Positions 1 to 7,778 of a stretch of 64,000 bases of DNA are shown here, in pieces (the stretch's first letter is position 1; each line of letters starts with the position of its first letter). Origin of the DNA: Scatacola_A faecigallinarum (GTDB lineage: Bacteria; Pseudomonadota; Alphaproteobacteria; RF32; CAG-239); the NCBI GenBank assembly GCA_018713605.1, contig DVOM01000036.1, positions 1 to 64,000 on the forward strand, read 5' to 3'. The position numbers and the translations under genes were made by a program. The notes beneath the pieces were generated by a model. The model did no database searches, had not been told where the DNA came from, and worked only from the letters and a program-made list of their open reading frames with translations.

Positions 1-191
1 CAAATATTGTTTATTTCGCCAAGAAAGCGCCGTTGGCCGTTTAAGTGCTCTTCAACGACATTCAGCGGTATCTCGCTTTGCGCGCTGAACTCTTCCGGCG
101 TCAGCCCCTGCTCCGCCAAAGCCCGGCGAAAACTTTCGCCGTATTCCGAACGCAGCCGCCGCAAATTCTGTTTTCTGATTTTGTTTTCCAT
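1..191 (-). CDS. Small HTH (XRE-like) protein, truncated at window edge
   Basis: The reading frame starts at ATG 191-189 and runs off the left edge, so only 63 residues are visible. The start is supported by a GGAGG ribosome site about 7 bases upstream. The visible protein is basic at its N-terminus, and residues of about 22-50 read as a helix-turn-helix (LTPEEFSAQSEIPLNVVEEH). It resembles the HTH protein at 61163-61423 in size, basic start and HTH position, and both lie immediately downstream of the same structured RNA. It is likely a small DNA-binding regulator; its target is unknown. The C-terminus cannot be judged. Confidence 0.6.
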   Translation of the reverse strand, partial: MENKIRKQNLRRLRSEYGESFRRALAEQGLTPEEFSAQSEIPLNVVEEHLNGQRRFLGEINNI

Positions 192-216
192 AACTTCCTC
201 CATAAAAGGTTTTGCT

Positions 217-392
217 AAAAACAAAACCGCTCCCAAAATGAGAGCGGAGGAGCTTCAAACTGTATAGAGACAGCACGCTTATTCGTCCGCAAAAGCGGCT
301 TATTTCGCGTCATCCTCCACAGATGGAGGTTATAATCGGTTCTCTATAAGGAGCTTGAAGGCTCCGCCATAAGTCTAACCATTCTCATGGCG
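217..392 (-). ncRNA. Structured leader/sRNA, copy A (novel family candidate)
   Basis: Read on the minus strand, the RNA begins near 392. It opens with a hairpin (CGCCAU/AUGGCG). A long closing helix follows (GGAG-CUUCAA with UUGAAG-CUCC), then an inner helix UAUAGAGA/UCUCUAUA. The core holds hairpins CCUCC/GGAGG and CCGC/GCGG and an ACGC/GCGU pairing. It ends in a terminator hairpin (227-247) with a U tract at 217-226. Copy B at about 61454-61630 keeps each helix with different bases, while the single-stranded core (GGACGAAU, AUAAGCCGC, CUGUCU) is unchanged. The next gene downstream is the HTH gene. Either a leader attenuator or a free small RNA fits; I recognise no known riboswitch motif in it. 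Confidence 0.72.
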
Positions 393-398
393 AGAGTA

Positions 399-427
399 AT
401 TATAAAAGCCAAAATTCTATTTTGCAA
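399..427 (-). promoter_or_regulatory. Sigma70-like promoter of structured RNA copy A
   Basis: On the minus strand there is a -35 TTGCAA at 422-427, a 17-base spacer and a perfect -10 TATAAT at 399-404. Predicted transcription starts near 392, just before the first hairpin. The same arrangement, including the shared block GCAAAATAGAATTTTG, precedes copy B. Confidence 0.7.
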
Positions 428-504
428 TCAGTATTCGGTCATTAAATTGATTTTAATCTTTTGGCGCTATGCTTCCGGCAGAGTAACAAAACAGGAAAAT
501 TACA

Positions 505-1185
505 ATGATTTATGCGGCTTACGGCCTTGTTTTCGGCCTTTTTATCCCTTATCTGGCACGGCGTTTCAGCAAGTTTATGCCGGCAACGCCGGCTTATGCG
601 CTGTATCGAATCCTCAAGCCGGTTCGCAGCGTTTCGCGAGCCAAACGCGCCGGCAACCCGGAATACCGGCGGCTGATGACCAGATACCGCATGCGCAGCA
701 TCGGCTGGGGAATCGTTGCCGCGGCAATCAGCTATCTGGCGGCGGAGCGGTTCAGCGACGTTTATATCGTCTGGTATCTGGGGCTGATTTGGACGCTGCT
801 GCTGTTGACCGAAATCGATAACCGCATGATGCTGCTGCCGGATATTCTGACCGTGCCGCTGCTGATTGCCGGCTTTGCCTATTCGGTGTTTGTCAGCCAG
901 TGGGTTATTCCGGCGGAAAGCGTGCTCGGCGCCGTAACCGGTTATATGCTGCCGGTGGTTGCCAGCGCGTTTCTGGTTTGGAAAAACAAGGACGCTTTCG
1001 GGGGCGGCGACATCAAACTGCTGGCGGCGCTGGGCGCCTGGCTGGGTATGGAGCTGGTAATATATACGATGATTTTGGCCAGCGTGCTGTTTGTGCTGTA
1101 TGCGCTGGCACGGCGGATGCGGGTCGGCGCTTTCGGGCCGGCGATTACGATTGCCGCAATAATGATTGCTTTTTACTTTTTCTAG
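505..1185 (+). CDS. Prepilin peptidase, A24 family (PilD/PulO-like)
   Basis: This inner-membrane aspartyl protease would cleave leader peptides of type IV pilins or pseudopilins. It has 226 residues and about six hydrophobic segments. The two catalytic aspartates are seen as Asp105 in TEIDNRMMLLPD and Asp169 in FGGGDIK, the hallmark of the A24 fold. The N-terminal region is short, and the four-cysteine zinc site of classical PilD methylase domains is absent, so methyltransferase activity is doubtful. The start ATG has AGGAAAA about 8 bases upstream. No pilin or secretion genes lie in the window, so its substrate is unknown. It ends with TAG, showing that the host reads TAG as stop. Confidence 0.85.
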   Translation: MIYAAYGLVFGLFIPYLARRFSKFMPATPAYALYRILKPVRSVSRAKRAGNPEYRRLMTRYRMRSIGWGIVAAAISYLAAERFSDVYIVWYLGLIWTLLLLTEIDNRMMLLPDILTVPLLIAGFAYSVFVSQWVIPAESVLGAVTGYMLPVVASAFLVWKNKDAFGGGDIKLLAALGAWLGMELVIYTMILASVLFVLYALARRMRVGAFGPAITIAAIMIAFYFF

Positions 1186-1226
1186 GCTAAAATGAAAGAC
1201 CGGTAAGTTTTTTGAGGATATTGACC

Positions 1227-1943
1227 ATGAAGAAAAATGCAGTTGAAACCGACAGACGCAGAGTGAAAAAACTGGTGGAAGGCAAAAACTTCGACTTTCT
1301 GATTATGTCGCTGATTTGTATGGACGCGGTCATTCTGGGGCTGATGACATCCGATGCGATGAACCGTTTCTTTGAAGGCGGGCTGTTTATTCTTGACCGT
1401 CTGTTTATGGCTATCTTCATTATCGAAATGATTATGAAGATTTTTGCTTTCGGCAAAAAGTTCTTCAAATCGGGCTGGAACGTGTTCGACTTTGCGGTCA
1501 TTGCGATTTCTTCGGTACCGTTTGCCAGCTGGTTTATCATTTTCAGAACGTTTCGTCTGTTTCGCCTGCTGCGTTATGTCAACAAGTTTACGCGCCTTAA
1601 GCAGATGATTAACACCTTTTTGGCTTTGTTGCCGAATTTTATGGCCATGCTGCTGGTTATGGCGGTTTTCTTTTATGTTTTTGCAATTATGGCCGTTTGC
1701 CTGTTCGGTGACGTCTTTATCGAGTTTTCTGACCTGGGGTCTTCGCTGTTTGCTTTGTTGCAGGTGGTTACGCTGGACGGCTGGGCGTCAAACATCGCAC
1801 GTCCGGTTATGGCGGTTTTTCCGCATTCCTGGCTGTTCTTTGTATCGTTTGTCTTTATTTCGTTCCTCATTACCGTTTCGTTCCTGATGAGTGTGGTTTC
1901 GGAAGTTGTGAGGAGGGCGTTTAATCTTAAGTCCCGCCTTTAA
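1227..1943 (+). CDS. Bacterial voltage-gated cation channel (NaChBac/CavMr-like)
   Basis: A 238-residue, six-helix ion transport protein that would form a homotetrameric channel in the inner membrane. S4 carries arginines at every third position (R107, R110, R113, R116 in FRTFRLFRLLR). The pore loop has the filter T182-L-D-G-W-A-S188, in the place of TLESW in NaChBac/NavAb. Gly at the fourth position, as in the calcium-selective CavMr filter TLEGW, hints at calcium or mixed selectivity; this is inference. The usual long coiled-coil tail is nearly missing. ATG 1227 with GAGG upstream is preferred over the TTG at 1212. It lies 41 bases after the prepilin peptidase and is followed by a strong terminator. 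Confidence 0.85.
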   Translation: MKKNAVETDRRRVKKLVEGKNFDFLIMSLICMDAVILGLMTSDAMNRFFEGGLFILDRLFMAIFIIEMIMKIFAFGKKFFKSGWNVFDFAVIAISSVPFASWFIIFRTFRLFRLLRYVNKFTRLKQMINTFLALLPNFMAMLLVMAVFFYVFAIMAVCLFGDVFIEFSDLGSSLFALLQVVTLDGWASNIARPVMAVFPHSWLFFVSFVFISFLITVSFLMSVVSEVVRRAFNLKSRL

Positions 1944-1995
1944 AACCTCGTATAACGGGGAACTAATACAGGAACGTTGGGTAATGTTCTATAAT

Positions 1996-2031
1996 AAAAA
2001 CGCCTCCGGCTTAAAAGCAGGAGGCGTTTTT
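1996..2031. terminator. Bidirectional rho-independent terminator
   Basis: ACGCCTCC pairs with GGAGGCGT, flanked by A-rich and T-rich tracts on both sides. It serves the convergent channel gene and the minus-strand gene at 2048-2587. Confidence 0.85.
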
Positions 2032-2047
2032 CGGGTTCAGAAATTTT

Positions 2048-2587
2048 TTACATTTGGGCCCGGCCTTCTTTGAATTCGTCAAGCAGATGGTCGATGACAA
2101 GTTCTGTTTCCTTGTCGTACTTCATGTCCGACGTCAGAATCAGCAGAGTCATTGCCTGGCGCATGAAAACCTGTGTCCTTTTGTCGCTGCAGATGTCCGT
2201 GACCCTGATGCCGTCGATAATATAGTTTATCAGGGCCAGTTCTTTCTGTCGGATGATTTTGGCAAAGCAGTCGTAACCGTATTCGTAGCGTCCCATCAGC
2301 GCGCTGGTATACTCCTTGAGCACCTGAACGTCAGTTCTTTCGTGATATGCTTTGGCAAAAGCATAGACCAGCGTTTTGTAGGTAGGGCCGCTGAGTTTGG
2401 TATGCAGCTGGCGTCTGAACAGCAGTTCGTTTATCAGCTGCTTGTCCTTTTGCAGTCGTTGCCAGAATTTTTTAAACTGCCGGCGATACTTTTTTTGTTC
2501 ATCGCCGAAAATTTTGTACACGTCGGCGGTGTAATGCAAGTCGCCGAGATTTTCAAAAACCCGCTTACGGATGTTTAAATTTTCCAT
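2048..2587 (-). CDS. Conserved-looking protein of unknown function
   Basis: A soluble, charged protein of 179 residues with no signal peptide or membrane segment. I recognise no family. It is predicted largely alpha-helical, with a basic lysine/arginine- and glutamine-rich stretch at residues 29-47 (DEQKKYRRQFKKFWQRLQK) and hydrophobic helices near the C-terminus. It follows the gene at 2591-2959 by only 3 bases, so the two are surely co-transcribed. Coding character (no internal stops, usage like its neighbours, ribosome spacing) supports a real gene. Confidence 0.6.
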   Translation of the reverse strand: MENLNIRKRVFENLGDLHYTADVYKIFGDEQKKYRRQFKKFWQRLQKDKQLINELLFRRQLHTKLSGPTYKTLVYAFAKAYHERTDVQVLKEYTSALMGRYEYGYDCFAKIIRQKELALINYIIDGIRVTDICSDKRTQVFMRQAMTLLILTSDMKYDKETELVIDHLLDEFKEGRAQM

Positions 2588-2590
2588 AAC

Positions 2591-2959
2591 TTAGTAAAGT
2601 TTTTTGTTAAAAATATTATAGTAGTTCAAGATACTCAGCAGCAGCTTCATATCCATTACATAGTCAGGGAACAGACAGACGACGGTCAGATAGCGTTTGA
2701 AAACGGGTTTCGTTTCGTCGTTGAAATAAATCTGTATGAGCCGGCAGAGCATGTCATGTTCCGCTTCACGCAGTTCCTTCAGGCTGTCGGTGTCGGGGCA
2801 GTTGTTTTTTGCTTCGTCTTGCAGCGTGAAAAAATATCTGCGGAGGGTCTCATCGGTTTCGGCATCGGCAAATTTTTGCAAAAGTTCCAAAGGCGTTTGG
2901 GAAAAATCGACCGGACCGACAACATTCAAAAGCTGTTTTTTTAAATCCTGTGCTTTCAT
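2591..2959 (-). CDS. Unknown protein, first gene of a two-gene operon
   Basis: 122 residues, soluble, helical and acidic in the middle (DAETDETLRR, DTDSLKELREAEHD). No domain is recognised. It resembles its downstream partner in composition, with similar C-terminal hydrophobic helices, which might reflect an old duplication or a heteromeric pair; this is inference only. The pair faces away from groESL, with about 120 bases between it and the groES promoter. Confidence 0.55.
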   Translation of the reverse strand: MKAQDLKKQLLNVVGPVDFSQTPLELLQKFADAETDETLRRYFFTLQDEAKNNCPDTDSLKELREAEHDMLCRLIQIYFNDETKPVFKRYLTVVCLFPDYVMDMKLLLSILNYYNIFNKKLY

Positions 2960-3082
2960 ATTTCTGAATTTTTTGGTGAATATATCTATACTAATAAGAA
3001 ATCAGGCTTTTATTATTAGAATATTTGGCTTTTTTTGTCAAAAACAAATTATGGTCGGAAAGGAATTTTTTTGCCGCCGCGC

Positions 3083-3111
3083 TTGACAATGCTCTGGCGA
3101 AACACTAACTA
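3083..3111 (+). promoter_or_regulatory. groESL promoter
   Basis: TTGACA at 3083-3088, a 17-base spacer and TAACTA at 3106-3111. The CTTGAC box would also suit an alphaproteobacterial RpoH (sigma32) promoter, which would make groESL heat-inducible through RpoH. No CIRCE inverted repeat (HrcA operator) is present in the 200 bases before groES. Confidence 0.5.
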
Positions 3112-3169
3112 AAGTACTAGAAAAATTTAATTCTGCTTAAACCAACCTATTAAAGGAGCTGAAAAGATT

Positions 3170-3460
3170 ATGAAAATCAAACCATTACACGATCGTGTCG
3201 TCGTTAAAAGACTGGATGAGCTGACGAAAACCTCCGGCGGTATCATTATTCCGGATACGGCTAAGGAAAAGCCCAGCGAAGGTATCGTTGAGGCCGTCGG
3301 CGACGGTGCTCGTACCGAAGACGGAAAGGTTATTCCGATGTGCGTCAAGGTCGGCGACAAGGTTCTGTTTGCCAAATGGGGCGGCACCGAGGTCAAGCTG
3401 AACGGCGAAGACCGGGTCATTATGAAAGAGTCAGACATTCTGGCTGTCGTTGAAGAATAA
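3170..3460 (+). CDS. groES: Co-chaperonin GroES
   Basis: Co-chaperonin of 96 residues that caps the GroEL ring in the cytoplasm. It has the typical N-terminus (KIKPLHDRVVVKR), the mobile loop TSGGIIIPDTAKEKP that docks on GroEL, and the conserved region KVGDKVLFAKWGGTEVK. Full length for the family. An AAAGGAG ribosome site precedes the ATG. groEL follows after 21 bases in the standard operon. Confidence 0.98.
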   Translation: MKIKPLHDRVVVKRLDELTKTSGGIIIPDTAKEKPSEGIVEAVGDGARTEDGKVIPMCVKVGDKVLFAKWGGTEVKLNGEDRVIMKESDILAVVEE

Positions 3461-3481
3461 TTGTAGAAAAGGAAAATAACA

Positions 3482-5131
3482 ATGGCTGCTAAAGATATTA
3501 AATTTGGAACAGACGCTCGTGCGAAAATGCTCAAAGGCGTTGAAATTCTGGCGAAAACCGTTAAGGTCACTTTGGGCCCGAAAGGCCGCAACGTCGTTTT
3601 GGACAAGTCTTACGGCGCGCCCAAGATTACCAAGGACGGCGTTTCGGTTGCCAAAGAGGTTGAACTCAGCGACAAGTTTGAGAACATGGGCGCCCAGTTG
3701 ATTAAAGAAGTTGCCCAGAAGACGGCCGACAAGGCCGGCGACGGCACTACAACCGCTACGGTTCTGGCCGAAGCCATCATTCGCGAAGGCACCAAAGCCG
3801 TTGCGGCCGGTATGAATCCGATGGATTTGAAACGCGGTATCGACATGGCGGTCGAGGCTGTTGTCGCCGATGTCAAGTCGCGTTCGAAGGACATCAAAAC
3901 TTCTGAGGAAATTGCCCAGGTCGGAACGATTTCGGCCAACGGCGACCGTTCAATCGGCGAATATCTGGCGCGCGCGATGGAAAAAGTCGGCAATGAAGGC
4001 GTTATTACGGTTGAAGACGCCAAAGGGCTGGAAACCGAATTGGAAGTTGTCGAAGGCATGCAGTTTGACCGCGGTTATCTGTCGCCGTATTTTATTACCA
4101 ATCCGGAAAAGATGAATGTTGAATTTGAAAATCCGTTCATTTTGCTTTATGACCAGAAAATTTCCAATTTGCAGCCGCTGATTCCGGTTTTGGAAGCGAT
4201 TGTTCAGTCCGGCCGCGCGCTGCTGATTGTTGCCGAAGATATTGAAGGCGAAGCGCTGGCGACGCTGGTTGTCAACCGTATTCGCGGCGGACTTAAGGTT
4301 TGCGCCGTTAAGGCTCCTGGTTTCGGCGACCGTCGCAAAGCCATGTTGCAGGATATTGCCATTCTGACCGGCGGACAGGTTATTTCCGACGAACTGGGCA
4401 TGAAGATTGAGAATGTTACTCTTGATATGCTGGGTACGGCCAAACGTGTTGAAATTACCAAGGAAGACACAACGATTATTGACGGTGCCGGCGAGAAGGA
4501 TTTAATTGCTGCCCGTGCGGCACAAATCCGCAAGGAAATTGAAGAAACGACTTCGGACTATGATCGCGAGAAGCTTCAGGAACGACTGGCCAAACTTTCC
4601 GGCGGCGTTGCGGTTATCAAAGTCGGCGGTGCTTCCGAAGTTGAAGTTAAGGAAAAGAAAGACCGTATCGATGACGCGCTGCATGCAACCCGTGCCGCGG
4701 TCAAGGAAGGCGTTGTCGCCGGCGGCGGCGTAGCTTTGCTGTATGCAGGCAAGGCGCTTGACGCTTTGGTTCCGGGAAATCAGGATCAGAAAGTCGGTAT
4801 CGAGATTATCCGCAAGGCAACGCAGGCTCCAATCCGTCAGATTGTCGAGAATGCAGGCGTTGACGGTGCGGTTGTTGCCGGCAAACTGCTGGAAAGCACC
4901 GATACCAACTATGGTTATAATGCTCAGACCGGCGAATATACCGATATGGTCAAGGCCGGTATCATCGATCCGACCAAGGTTGTCCGTACGGCTTTGCAGG
5001 ATGCCGCTTCGGTCGGCGGTCTGCTGATTACGACCGAGGCCATGGTTACCGAAGCGCCGCAGAAAGAATGCCATTGCGGCGATGCCGGTGGCGCGGCTAT
5101 GCCCGGCGGTATGGGCGGCATGGGTTTTTAA
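3482..5131 (+). CDS. groEL: Chaperonin GroEL
   Basis: 549 residues, the full length of the ATP-driven folding chamber. Visible signatures include the N-terminal KDIKFGTDAR, the ATP-binding DGTTTATVLA near residue 87-96 and the GGGVALL segment near 414. It ends in the usual GGM-rich tail (MPGGMGGMGF). Just before the tail is a less common cysteine/histidine patch (ECHCGDAGG). It shares the groES promoter and is closed by the terminator at 5154-5186. It appears to be the only groEL in the window. Confidence 0.98.
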   Translation: MAAKDIKFGTDARAKMLKGVEILAKTVKVTLGPKGRNVVLDKSYGAPKITKDGVSVAKEVELSDKFENMGAQLIKEVAQKTADKAGDGTTTATVLAEAIIREGTKAVAAGMNPMDLKRGIDMAVEAVVADVKSRSKDIKTSEEIAQVGTISANGDRSIGEYLARAMEKVGNEGVITVEDAKGLETELEVVEGMQFDRGYLSPYFITNPEKMNVEFENPFILLYDQKISNLQPLIPVLEAIVQSGRALLIVAEDIEGEALATLVVNRIRGGLKVCAVKAPGFGDRRKAMLQDIAILTGGQVISDELGMKIENVTLDMLGTAKRVEITKEDTTIIDGAGEKDLIAARAAQIRKEIEETTSDYDREKLQERLAKLSGGVAVIKVGGASEVEVKEKKDRIDDALHATRAAVKEGVVAGGGVALLYAGKALDALVPGNQDQKVGIEIIRKATQAPIRQIVENAGVDGAVVAGKLLESTDTNYGYNAQTGEYTDMVKAGIIDPTKVVRTALQDAASVGGLLITTEAMVTEAPQKECHCGDAGGAAMPGGMGGMGF

Positions 5132-5153
5132 AGCCCGGCGAAGGTTAACTCCG

Positions 5154-5186
5154 AAAAAAGAGCCCTTAGATAAGGGCTCTTTTTTT
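5154..5186 (+). terminator. groESL rho-independent terminator
   Basis: AGAGCCCTTA and TAAGGGCTCT form a perfect stem with a two-base loop, followed by seven T. The upstream A run also makes it workable on the minus strand. Confidence 0.92.
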
Positions 5187-5234
5187 ATGAAATATTAATC
5201 TCGAAAGCTTATGATAGGAAAAAAGGTGGCGGAA

Positions 5235-5681
5235 ATGGATTTTGAGAATCTTGAGGAACTGAAAAAACTGCGAGCGCGAGGCGTGTTGAGCGAAGAGCAA
5301 TTCGAACGGCGTTATAGCCGAATGGCGCAGCGGATTTTGAATGATCGGAAAGAAGAAGCCCGCAGTAAGAGCGGTTTGGTTTATCTGTTGCTGGCTTATT
5401 TTACCGGAACAATCGGGCTGCACAATTTCTATGCCGGTTATTATAAACGCGGCGGCGTTCAACTGTTTTTGACACTGATTTCCTTTTATATGTATTATAT
5501 TCCGTTGCTGGTTACGGCGTTTTGGGCACTGGCCGAGTTTCTGTTTGTCAATCACAGTGCCGGCGGCATGCGGTTTCGCGGCAGTCGGGCGGTCATCTGG
5601 CTGTGGCGTTTGGCCGGCCTGGCTTTTCTGGCATTTCAATATTACCAGGGGCAGGATTATCTGCTTTCCGCGGGTTTGTAG
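5235..5681 (+). CDS. TM2-domain membrane protein
   Basis: A cytoplasmic charged N-terminus (a short SHOCT-like segment, LKKLRARGVLSEEQFERR) is followed by a TM2 domain: two helices joined by a short turn. The signature is YFTGTIGLHNFYAGYYKRG, and a further hydrophobic helix follows. The function of TM2 proteins in bacteria is not established. ATG 5235 is preferred because AGGTGG lies 6 bases upstream; an in-frame ATG at 5211 has no ribosome site. The SMR pump gene begins 9 bases after the stop, so the two are likely one operon. Confidence 0.8.
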   Translation: MDFENLEELKKLRARGVLSEEQFERRYSRMAQRILNDRKEEARSKSGLVYLLLAYFTGTIGLHNFYAGYYKRGGVQLFLTLISFYMYYIPLLVTAFWALAEFLFVNHSAGGMRFRGSRAVIWLWRLAGLAFLAFQYYQGQDYLLSAGL

Positions 5682-5690
5682 GAGATTAAA

Positions 5691-6014
5691 ATGAGTTATA
5701 TTTATTTGCTGTCGGCAATCGTCTGCGAGGTTTTTGCGACAACGTTTCTTAAAGCGGCAAACGGCTTTACGGTATTGCTGCCAAGTTTGGCCGTGGCTCT
5801 CGGATATGGCGGCGCCTTTTATTTTCTGAGCCTGAGTCTGTCCGGTATTCAACTGGGAACGGCTTATGCGATATGGTCCGGTTTGGGAATCGTTCTGGTT
5901 TCGGTTGCGGCATATTTTGTTTATCATCAAAAACCCGATGCGCCTGCAATTGCCGGTATGGCTTTGATTATTTGCGGTGTTTTGGTTATCCGGCTGTTTT
6001 CGAAAACAGTGTGA
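5691..6014 (+). CDS. Small multidrug resistance (SMR) transporter, EmrE-like
   Basis: 107 residues and four transmembrane helices, the exact family size. The proton/substrate-binding glutamate is in helix 1 (AIVCEVFATTFLKAANGFT, equivalent to EmrE Glu14), and the conserved tryptophan is in AYAIWSGLG (EmrE Trp63). It would work as an antiparallel homodimer exporting quaternary cations or guanidinium in exchange for protons. EmrE-type and Gdx-type substrates cannot be told apart with certainty; the AIWSG motif leans to EmrE. GGAG precedes the start. Confidence 0.9.
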   Translation: MSYIYLLSAIVCEVFATTFLKAANGFTVLLPSLAVALGYGGAFYFLSLSLSGIQLGTAYAIWSGLGIVLVSVAAYFVYHQKPDAPAIAGMALIICGVLVIRLFSKTV

Positions 6015-6047
6015 GTAAAAAAAATTGCAAAAATTTAAAATTAGGGC

Positions 6048-6075
6048 TTGCATTTTTTTTCGGATATGGTAATTA
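6048..6075 (+). promoter_or_regulatory. tRNA-Gly promoter
   Basis: TTGCAT at 6048-6053, a 16-base spacer and TAATTA at 6070-6075, about 20 bases before the mature tRNA 5' end. Confidence 0.45.
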
Positions 6076-6094
6076 ATATCTCGTTCTACAGAAT

Positions 6095-6169
6095 GCGGGT
6101 ATAGCTCAGGGGTAGAGCGCAACCTTGCCAAGGTTGATGTCGAGGGTTCAAATCCCTTTGCCCGCTCCA
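6095..6169 (+). tRNA. tRNA-Gly (GCC)
   Basis: A complete cloverleaf: acceptor GCGGGTA with TGCCCGC, anticodon arm AACCTTGCCAAGGTT with anticodon GCC, T arm GAGGGTTCAAATCCCT, and CCA encoded in the DNA (6167-6169). A terminator follows at once. Confidence 0.96.
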
Positions 6170-6175
6170 ATTCTT

Positions 6176-6200
6176 AACCAGCCGAGAGGCTGGTTTTTTT
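6176..6200 (+). terminator. Terminator after tRNA-Gly
   Basis: AACCAGCC and GGCTGGTT form an eight-pair stem with a GAGA loop and a run of seven T. Confidence 0.9.
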
Positions 6201-6327
6201 GTTTCATTTTTATTTTCCGCGGATAAAAGGCGGTTTTTGTGCTGTAAAAACTGCAATTAAATGTTATCAGATTTTATTTTTCTGCTATAAATGTAATATA
6301 TTCAGAAAGTTAAACATGGTGGAAAAT

Positions 6328-7764
6328 ATGACGGAGAATTTGTTTAAGCGGATTTTAACCCCGGTACGTCTGCGGAAATCGGATATCGGCGGCCGTGTTC
6401 CGTTGGAAGAATTTTTCAGCGACAAATCGCGTATTATTTATTCTTCTTCTTTTCGGCGTTTGCAACAAAAGGCGCAGGTTTTTTCTCTGGAACTTAATTC
6501 AAGTGTGCGCTCGCGTTTGACGCATTCGCTGGAGGTGGCTGATATCGGGAAAATTCTGGCCAGCAAAATAGCCCGGCGTTTATGTGCCGAGGGAAAGATA
6601 AGCGCGGAAAATGCCGTTGAAATTCCGGCAGTCGTTGAAAACGCCTGTTTGATGCACGATATCGGCAATCCGCCGTTCGGACATTTCGGAGAAGCGGCGC
6701 TGGTTAAATGGGCGGAAGACAATCTGGAAAGTTATGCGAAAGATTTGCGGCTTGATTATTCGGCAATAAAGCCGCTTTTGGCGGATTTTTACGAGTTTGA
6801 CGGGAATCCGCAGGGAATTCGAATCGTCAGCCGCCTGCATTGCGAAAAAGATGAGTTTGCTCTGAATCTGACAGTGCCGTCGCTGTTGTCGGCAGTCAAG
6901 TATGCCAGAACTTCCGGAGAAGAGAAAGCCGGTCGCAAAATCAGAAAAAAGGCCGGTTATTTCAAATCGGAAGAAGCGCAGATAGAAAAGGCGTATCGGC
7001 TTATCGGCTGGCCGAAGGGATTTCGTTATCCACTGACTTATATCATGGAAGCCGCTGACGACATATCCTATTGTCTGAGCGACGTTTCGGATGCCATTGC
7101 CAAAGGGATTATTACGCCGGCCGAATTTTTGAAAGAGTTTCACGAGATGTGGGAGCAAAAATACGGGAGAGAAGAAATACCGGTTAAAAGTCTGGCCGAG
7201 AAAGAGAGCGTTCGGGATTTCGGCGTTGAAATCTGTATCGAAATCAGTCATAGAGCCGTGGAAGCTGCCGCAGAAGCATTTGTCCGGCGTTATGACACGT
7301 TTTGCGACAGTTCGGCGGAAGAGCTGATTACCGAAGATATGCCGATGGGACGCGTTTTGAACGTAATTAAGGATTTTTCGGTTAAAAGGATTTATCAGTC
7401 GAAAGAAGCGGAAAGTATTGAGCTTTCCGGTTATGCGGTTATTTCGGGGCTGCTTGAACGTTATTTCGGCAGGTTGCTGAAACTTCCGCGGGCTGAGTTT
7501 GAGGCTTTTGTCGCCGGAAAGAAAGTTGGCGGAAGGGCTTATGAGCAGCATTTGTTCAATCGTCTGTCAAGACGTTGTCTCAAGAGCTATCAGAATCAGT
7601 TGAAAGAATGGTTTGCCGATGACGATGCCGTCCGTCTTTATGGCCCGGACGGTCTGGAATGGTGGCTGCGGGTGCATTTGATTGTCGATCATGTCAGCGC
7701 GATGACGGATGATTTTGCGCTTTTTGAATATCAGATGTTTGAGGGTATCCGGATTAACAATTAA
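6328..7764 (+). CDS. dgt: Deoxyguanosinetriphosphate triphosphohydrolase (dGTPase)
   Basis: An HD-domain phosphohydrolase splitting dGTP into deoxyguanosine and triphosphate, so controlling dNTP pools. Metal-binding motifs are visible: RLTHSLEVADIG near the N-terminus and the HD pair in ENACLMHDIGNPPFGHFGE. YIMEAADDISYCLSDVSDA supplies the later aspartate. At 478 residues it is close to E. coli Dgt. The start is uncertain: ATG 6328 has GGTGG five bases upstream, while ATG 6316 (four residues longer) has none. It is probably followed in the same operon by the ASCH gene (14 bases). Confidence 0.93.
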   Translation: MTENLFKRILTPVRLRKSDIGGRVPLEEFFSDKSRIIYSSSFRRLQQKAQVFSLELNSSVRSRLTHSLEVADIGKILASKIARRLCAEGKISAENAVEIPAVVENACLMHDIGNPPFGHFGEAALVKWAEDNLESYAKDLRLDYSAIKPLLADFYEFDGNPQGIRIVSRLHCEKDEFALNLTVPSLLSAVKYARTSGEEKAGRKIRKKAGYFKSEEAQIEKAYRLIGWPKGFRYPLTYIMEAADDISYCLSDVSDAIAKGIITPAEFLKEFHEMWEQKYGREEIPVKSLAEKESVRDFGVEICIEISHRAVEAAAEAFVRRYDTFCDSSAEELITEDMPMGRVLNVIKDFSVKRIYQSKEAESIELSGYAVISGLLERYFGRLLKLPRAEFEAFVAGKKVGGRAYEQHLFNRLSRRCLKSYQNQLKEWFADDDAVRLYGPDGLEWWLRVHLIVDHVSAMTDDFALFEYQMFEGIRINN

Positions 7765-7778
7765 ACGCGGAGACGACG

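Noticed and set aside
217..392. 6S RNA, tmRNA or SRP RNA identity for the structured RNA
   Set aside because: The size suits 6S RNA, but the multibranched fold, two dispersed copies and fixed HTH neighbour do not. No tmRNA acceptor/CCA and no SRP GGAA apical loop motif is seen.
387..821. Plus-strand frame starting in the RNA promoter region
   Set aside because: It overlaps the prepilin peptidase in another frame and has no ribosome site or family likeness.
2960..3169. CIRCE element controlling groESL
   Set aside because: No TTAGCACTC-N9-GAGTGCTAA-like inverted repeat is present upstream of groES.
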